Positions 50,753 through 64,000 of a stretch of DNA of 64,000 bases are shown here, piece after piece; the first letter of the stretch is position 1, and the number at the start of each line of letters is the position of its first letter. The DNA is from Vanilla planifolia (lineage: Eukaryota; Streptophyta; Magnoliopsida; Asparagales; Orchidaceae), in the NCBI GenBank assembly GCA_023846275.1, contig CM043865.1, forward strand, positions 32,936,412 through 33,000,411. Reading direction: 5' to 3'. Under the pieces are notes generated by a model that saw only the letters and a program-made list of their open reading frames with translations, was not told the DNA's origin and searched no databases. A program made the position numbers and the translations under genes.

Positions 50753-52489
50753 TTTTAGAATAATATTATTCAAATATCATAATATATTTCTTGATATATA
50801 AAATGAATGAATCATGATACCATTCATATGCTCATGCCAATGCATTCCTTATAAAAATACTTTCTTTTTATTACTTAAGTAACCAATGTAAGATTTATCT
50901 ACTTGAAATCTTAGTAGTGAGTTTTGAGCTATTGTTTCCTTCCTTTTTTCTCCATGTATCATAATCCAGATGCACAACCTTCTTTGTATCACTTTTCATT
51001 TTATTTTACTTAACCATTATTAGTTTTTTTCTTACTAGAGTACTCACGTATAATAATTTTTTTCTAACATATTATTCATGAGCACTTGGGATCTTTCCTT
51101 AAACTAACAAATTAAGTTATGATAATTAAATATCACATACTTTACTCTATTCCTTTAATGCCATATCATAGACCATGAAATCTTCTTATGAATCACTCAA
51201 AAAACATTTGATGTATCATCTATTATATATGATGTATCATACACTAAGCTTGAAATTTCACCTTTTAACTTAATGACTTATTTTTTTTCTTCTTATTGCA
51301 CCTTTTTCTAACTTGAATGTACCATTTATGACCATTAACATATGACATGCTAAGGTATGACATCATTTATTTTCTTAATATGTATAATATAGGATAAATT
51401 AGACTTTTACTAGGGTCTAATTTCAAGCTTTAATATAAAAAATACTTAATAAACTAATAAAAAGTACTAAAAGTTATTTTACACTAATTAGAGATATGTA
51501 ATATGTATGATATTTTAAAATTATTTAAAGATTAATATTCTAAGTTATAGCATATATTATTTAGTAAAGTATGTGATAATAAATTAAAAATTAAGTATAA
51601 AATCTTACTGAGTAATTTTGTTACATCTAATTTCATATATATAAAGTAAAAAAATTAAAGACAAACTCTACGTAGAAAATAGTTTAATAAAAGAAAAAGT
51701 AAATTTAACTTTAGATTATTATCTAAAAAATAAAAGCTATAGAAAGAGTTTATCTTTTTGATAATGATAGATTGTAGTTTCTCTTAAAGTGATATGTGGA
51801 GCGCCAAAGATGGGAAAAGATGACAATGTGGAGATTTGGGTTGGTGGGAAAGCTTGGCTAAAGAAATAATAAGGTGATCGACTAAAATTTGGAGCCTCCT
51901 TAAGGAAGGATGGCAAATTTTTGGTCTGATCAAGATAATGAAAAGGTGGATGAGGACTTGAGGGTGTCGAAAGAAGTATGTTGAAGGAAGAGGATATTTG
52001 ATTGATTTTCGACTCTATTAATGAAAGATCTCTCACATTCAATCATTGTCTCTCACAAAAAGAAAAAAAGTTTGAATTTTTTCAATTAGAGTAAAGCACA
52101 TAAAGGTAGAAGTACATAAATAAAAAAATTTTATTAAGGAATAACATTTCTTATAATGAGAGAACCTCTTTTATTTTATAAATGAATGAGAGTATAATAT
52201 TTATGCATAAGAAAAAGAAAATTAAATGTACCTTAAAACATAGCCTAAGTATTAAAAAACAAAAGAGTTAAATATACATTAAAATATAGTATAAGTATGA
52301 GAGAGATAAAAAGTTAACATGGGAAAGACTATTTTGGAGTTAAATCATTTAGAAATCTAAAAAGATCTTTAAAATTCGAAACCTATTAACTCTAAACGAG
52401 TTAATCACATTAAATAAAAAATATAAAAATATATGAAAAGATTTACAACATATGAAAAATTATGCAATCAGACAAGATGATGATCTAAT

Positions 52490-52740
52490 GAGGACAACAA
52501 TGCGATGAGGGATGTTGATAGTGAGCGAGATGAAAGACGGTGATCAATAATGACCACAGTTTAGGGTAGCTAAAGGGTGACTAGGGAGAAGTGGGTGCCT
52601 GGTGATGGAGGACAACTAGGTGATAATGATAATTGAGTGATGATGGGCTATTGGTGATGACAGTGATTGGGAGAATTAGAAAACCAAGTGATGACAAACG
52701 AGTTGTGACGGTAAGCAAAGAGTGCACAAGTGCAAACGAA
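52490..52740. repeat. GATGA/GGTGA-rich skewed block
   Basis: The plus strand is rich in GATGA, GGTGA and GTGATGG words with very few C bases, giving a strong strand skew without a fixed period. The complement resembles the C/T-rich stretch at 14930-15000. Probably part of an old element. Confidence 0.4.
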
Positions 52741-54730
52741 TAGAAATCGATGTTAATGATAATATGAAATAACTGCAAAATATATTAAGGTGAATAAGAG
52801 CAAAAACAACAAGGATAACCATATGAAAAATAAAGTGTTTTAATCGACCACTATATTTGAGAAAAATGATTAATTAAAATAGGATTTATATTGAGCACAA
52901 CTCTTAATCTAAATGAGATTGGCGTGCACCATTGACTGCGTGCATGAGAGCTAAAGCAAAATGCTCTTGTTTCAATGCCATAAGCCTTCATATTACACTT
53001 TGCCTTTGAACTCCAACATATTGTACATCTAATTTCAACATTTCATTCTTTTTTCATGAGAAATAAATTTCTATAAATTGTCTTACTTTCCTGAGAATAA
53101 TATATCGTATAATAAATATTGATTTGTCATCCATTTTTCTGAGGAATTTATTTTTCTACCTTTTCTACGACTAATGTATCATATGTTCTATTAAAAGGTA
53201 TCATATGTTAGTTATAAAACTTAATTTTAAAAAAGAACCAAATCTTTTTCATGTTGAAACTCATCCTAGACTTAAAGGAAGCAAGAATATAACACTTCAT
53301 AGTCCTTTAGTCTCTCATAACCAATGCAATTTTTCAACATTTTCACATAAAAAAATCTCCAAACTCAACAAAGTCTTTGAGCATGCAATAGGCAAAAGGG
53401 AGTATGAAGACAACACTTGATACAACAAAACTTCTTCACTTGATTCATCTTTTTCATTTCTACCATAGCTCTTTAGTTGTCCTAAATCTACTTTCTCACT
53501 TTCACTCATTTTTCCACAACTTTTTGAGAGTCTTCTTTCTTTTTAACTCCTCTTTTCACTATGAGTATTGTTTTTGCTATTATTGAATGCATGGTTTATA
53601 AGTTTGTAACCTACTATACTCTTCTCCTTCTATACTTCTCTCTTAGCTCCTTCATTCTCGATTAAAACTCTTAACTATAAGAAAGTAGTTCCTTTCCTTT
53701 TCTTCTTCTTTTAGCTTCTTGAATCTTTTGATTTCTTGTCTCGTAAGCAACTACAAGAAGAAAAAAGAAAAATCCTTAATTTAACATGCTTAATTAGAAT
53801 TTTGAGTAATTTTGTAATAATTACACAATTTTTAAATATGTTAAAAATAGTATTATTTTATTCTAATATTAAATATAAACTTTATTATATCAATGATGCT
53901 TACTTATATGCTCAATTACCTAATTACAGATTATAGAATAATTCATCAAATTACAAACTAAGGGTGTTACATTGAAAATTTTGATAGAGTTACAAAATAA
54001 TATAATTGATATTGATGATTTTAATAGAGTCGACATAGTACAGCATAGTTGATTTATGATAGTTTAGCATAATTAATATTGTGTGAAAGGGTTGATAAAG
54101 TGGTGTGATTGAATAACAATGATATCGCTAAGAAAATGACTTGATTGGAACTAACGTATCGTAATAGAACTAATTTGCAATTGTTTGAAGTTGTCGATGA
54201 TGCATGAATTTGTTGTTGAAAATTAGTTTTTAAAAGATTGGAGAGTGAATCTAATGTTATAGGATTTTTTTTTGAGAAATTTGGTTAAAAGTCACATAAA
54301 AATAGCAAAATATTATATATTAAAAATATATATTTAGTATTAACAAATAAAATAATAAGTTTAATTTAATCACTCAAGTTAATGAGTATTAATATATGTT
54401 AAACTCAACTTGGGCTCTCTGTAATTCAATTATCTTAATTAATTTGTGATTTATCTTGAAACATGTGAAATATATATCATATGATGTTGTTATTATGTAA
54501 CCTACCATTAGGCTAAATTGAGTGGATTTTTCGTATTAGTAACACTCAAAACATTGATGCATTTGTTATTTGGTTTTTTTAATTTAGTTTTTAAAATGTT
54601 AACTACTATTTTTTAATAAGATCTGTTTAGAGTGAAGACCCACGTCAACTAAAAAACCACAATTCCTTTAGACCATTGGCGTCGACCCAGATATCATAAG
54701 CCATCACAAAGCGGTTTTCGAGTCTTCGTT

Positions 54731-54740
54731 GACACGTGTT
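54731..54740 (+). promoter_or_regulatory. G-box/ABRE-like motif upstream of the UBP gene
   Basis: GACACGTGTT contains the CACGTG core (54733-54738), a binding site for plant bZIP and bHLH factors, 314 bp before the UBP start codon. Whether it is in the promoter or the leader depends on the unknown transcription start. Confidence 0.5.
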
Positions 54741-54830
54741 GCACCATTAACGGAGGAACACTCTAATTCCAGTTGCTACGGGGTGCAGCAGAACTCAGAC
54801 TACGCAAACTTTGGTTACAAACCACCCTTG

Positions 54831-54836
54831 ATGTAA
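54831..54836 (+). promoter_or_regulatory. Possible minimal upstream ORF, ATGTAA
   Basis: A start codon directly followed by a stop codon lies 215 nt before the UBP ATG. No other ATG occurs between it and 55052. If it is in the mRNA, ribosomes could stall or re-initiate here. Start-stop AUGUAA elements are known in plant leaders, for example in Arabidopsis NIP5;1. Its presence in the transcript is not shown. Confidence 0.35.
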
Positions 54837-55051
54837 AAACCGAACTTGTTCTCGAGCCGGTTCTCTCTATTCGGTGCCGTGCCCGGCGTCCTCGCCTGTT
54901 CGGAACCCCTCGCCGTCCACTCCGACGGTCATCGCCCTCTTCCTTCGTGGTTATCCTCTGTTAGTTACCTCGGGAGCTACAACCAGTGCTAGTTCCTCTT
55001 CCGCACCGGACCGGATAGTCTTCGCTGCCGCGGTCCTCCTCCGTCCCATCC

Positions 55052-61967
<6,916 letters not shown>

Positions 61968-64000
61968 GTAGGCAGCTAATTGCAATATACGCTTTTCTTT
62001 TTTAATTTGCAAAACTTGTTGGTTTTGCTTTCATTTTTACCTTCTAGAATTTTCCTGTTATTTCCTCAATTTTTTATGTTTCAAATTTTTTTTTAGTTTA
62101 TGATTGAAAAATTATTTTGTTCTGGTTAAGCACTCAACTAAGCTGAGTCAATCATGAATTGTCTATTTCCTAGTGTTGCTGTTGATATGAAGTAAAGTTT
62201 GATCAGCATGTTAAGAGGCAGAATTTGAGCTAAAATCTTAATGAATTCTGAATATCTGTTTATAATATGAATTGATGAGAGGCATATTTCGTACATATAT
62301 TGCCCATGTAATTATTTTTGTAGTTATAACTCCCAATTGATCCATTCGTAATGTTATAGCTTTTTATTAATAAAGGTGATACTTTTCATCTATGATTGAG
62401 TTATCTGAAGTCTCAGTTTTAATGCATTTATGTATGCCTTTGCGATGGTCATTTATCCATCCTTCTTTGTCCATCACCATCAAGCCATTTGTTGGATTTC
62501 TACTGATATTGAGTTGCAACCATTGCTGATTGGGAGATCTATTCAATACATAAAAGGGCATTTAGATCAAGTCATTGGTGATCCAGACCCATGCAGGTGC
62601 AATGATTTAATGGAAGAAAATATAGGTGCAAATGGTCTTTATGCTGTTCCTAAAGAACAAAGCTAGTCTAGGGAACTAAACCACTCATAAATGAATGTTA
62701 GGTTTAGCTATTCTTTGGCCTTATCTTGGCAAATAGGATTCTTGAGTTTTCAAGGGAGTTTTATAGCATGAATGCATTTGTGGATATGGACCAAGAATGT
62801 GCAATCTCTTTTGGTTGCTTTACATATGGAGAGATTCAGTGACTCATTGGTTAGTGGCCATGTGGTGGAGACTTTTCACCCAACCTCAATTCCTTACTTC
62901 CATATAGAGGATCAATAGAGAATTATTAAATCATTTCATAGCTAGCCAATGTATTGGGCCCACTAAAATGATGAGATGGATGAAGTGATCATCTTGCATG
63001 TCTGCAACTTGAGTGTGGTCGAAGGCGATGATGAACCAATGTTGCCATGTTTCATGATAGGTAGGGCTATTAAATTGGCTTGAGGTTTGTAAATCACTCG
63101 AAATTTGATGGAATTTTTGCTTGATTCGAATTCAAGTTGATATGCAATTAGTCAACTGTGTTTTGCTTGGTTTAAATCAAAATGTTATGAGTTGATTACT
63201 TGTCTAGCCTAGACTAGATCAAACTAACTAAAATTAGAGTAAAATTATTTTATATCTATGAATATAGTTTTGTTTTTATAAATTGAAATATATTTAAACA
63301 AATTAGGAAATGCATTTATAAATAATTATAATATAGGTTGCTCATTGAACATGATTGAATGAACAAAATTATTTATGATTAAGAGGCTAAAATATTGAAA
63401 ATTAAGTAAAAGTTGGATATGCTTTTTCTTGAATTAAGCTTGAATCGATAAACAATGAGCCATGTCATACTTGATTATAGAGCGGATTGAATTTTTGGGG
63501 AAAAAGGGGTTTGAGGAATTTGAGCAAAGGCTTAGTTAAGGCAAAGGTGAGAAGGTTGGTCTTGTTGGCAATGTTGTGTCTTTGAGCTCCTTGTTGAGAC
63601 CTCTGAGTAATTGATTGTGGAAGTTGGAGTGAAATGACACAATTTGGCTCTTTTGGGGAGGTTCAGCTCTTTTTGTCTTAGTTCGGCCCTTCAAAACATG
63701 GTTTAGTTTGCTTAGACCTGGTTCGGGGTGTTTTGACCTGATTTGGAATGGTTTTGGCTTAGTTTTGTTCTGTTTGGTGCTATTGGTGCAGTTCGGATTG
63801 AGGTCGACCCGACCTAGTGCGATTGGAGCATAGTTGTAGGGTTTATGAAGGAAACATCAATTTAGTCAGGTGCAGAAAAGTTTTGGCTGTTTGGAGAGTC
63901 CCGATTGGGTGTGAGGAGGCATACCATGTCGCGGTGGTGACAAAATAGGACGACAACGATGCTGTTGGATACGACAACTAGACGATTGGACATAAAGGTG
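61968..64000. other. UBP intron 11 (partial), to the right edge
   Basis: After the donor GTAGGC at 61968 the next expected exon (Y-K-F-D-D-E, following the Trp split by this intron) could not be found up to 64000, so the intron is over 2 kb. A 78-codon frame at 62430-62666 has no recognised relatives. 63640-63840 is G/T-rich with repeated GTTCGG and GTTTGG words. The size suggests an inserted repeat. Confidence 0.65.

Larger units (their letters stand above)
49770..54650. other. AT-rich intergenic repeats and microsatellites
   Basis: No gene or RNA was recognised between the old LINE and the UBP promoter. The left part (to ~51400) is AT-rich with repeated CATATCAT words, an (AC)n tract and a (TA)n tract. 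52490-52740 is strand-skewed with repeated GTGATGA/GATGA words on the plus strand. The remainder is AT-rich. Decayed LTRs are likely but not shown. Confidence 0.5.

Noticed and set aside
51737..52042. 101-codon minus-strand frame with a Ser/Pro/Phe-rich product
   Set aside because: No recognised family, no nearby gene structure, and simple composition. Kept as intergenic.
62430..62666. 78-codon frame inside UBP intron 11
   Set aside because: It does not match the UBP12/13 family at this position and has no splice sites that would keep the frame. It may be a repeat fragment, but no family could be named.

Overview
This window is nuclear DNA of a flowering plant. Both host genes have plant-type structure (many short exons, GT-AG introns with T-rich acceptors). 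One protein closely matches the plant UBP12/UBP13 family, and the rest of the window is filled with plant-type L1 LINEs, solo LTRs and Ty3/gypsy remnants in AT-rich sequence. The species cannot be fixed from sequence alone.

Layout. (1) 1-13204, minus strand: a calcineurin-like (PGAP5/Cdc1-type) metallophosphoesterase gene, six exons visible, C-terminal part beyond the left edge; introns 1 and 3 are 3.7 and 5.6 kb and AT-rich. (2) 15228-22200: a solo LTR (5-bp duplication CTTTT) split by a nearly full-length, young LINE at 16165-21222, with intact ORF1 and an ORF2 broken by one in-frame TAG. (3) 22206-42210: a graveyard of decayed repeats, including at least three minus-strand Ty3/gypsy remnants recognisable from gag, RT and primer-binding-site traces. 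(4) 42213-42960: a decayed tandem repeat of about 300 bp. (5) 43000-49760: an old minus-strand LINE (ORF1, endonuclease, RT, RNase H), interrupted at 45719-47528 by a second solo LTR of the same family as the first (duplication AAGAT). (6) 49770-54650: AT-rich repeats and microsatellites, no gene recognised. (7) 55052 to beyond the right edge, plus strand: a UBP12/UBP13 ubiquitin-specific protease gene, eleven exons visible, covering MATH and most of the USP catalytic domain.

The two host genes are transcribed away from each other and are separated by about 42 kb of mobile DNA; nothing suggests they act together. The order of transposon events can be read: the minus-strand LINE is oldest, an LTR element entered it and collapsed to a solo LTR, a related LTR element landed near 15.2 kb and also collapsed, and the plus-strand LINE then entered that solo LTR.

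No convincing new molecular system was found. The best leads are the two datable nested insertions, the 8-nt ORF1/ORF2 overlap and the RNase H difference between the two LINEs, possible upstream ORFs ahead of both host genes (including a start-stop ATGTAA before UBP12/13), a NAGNAG acceptor, and the 300-bp tandem repeat. All exon calls were made by reading splice sites and family motifs by eye, with no alignment or transcript data.
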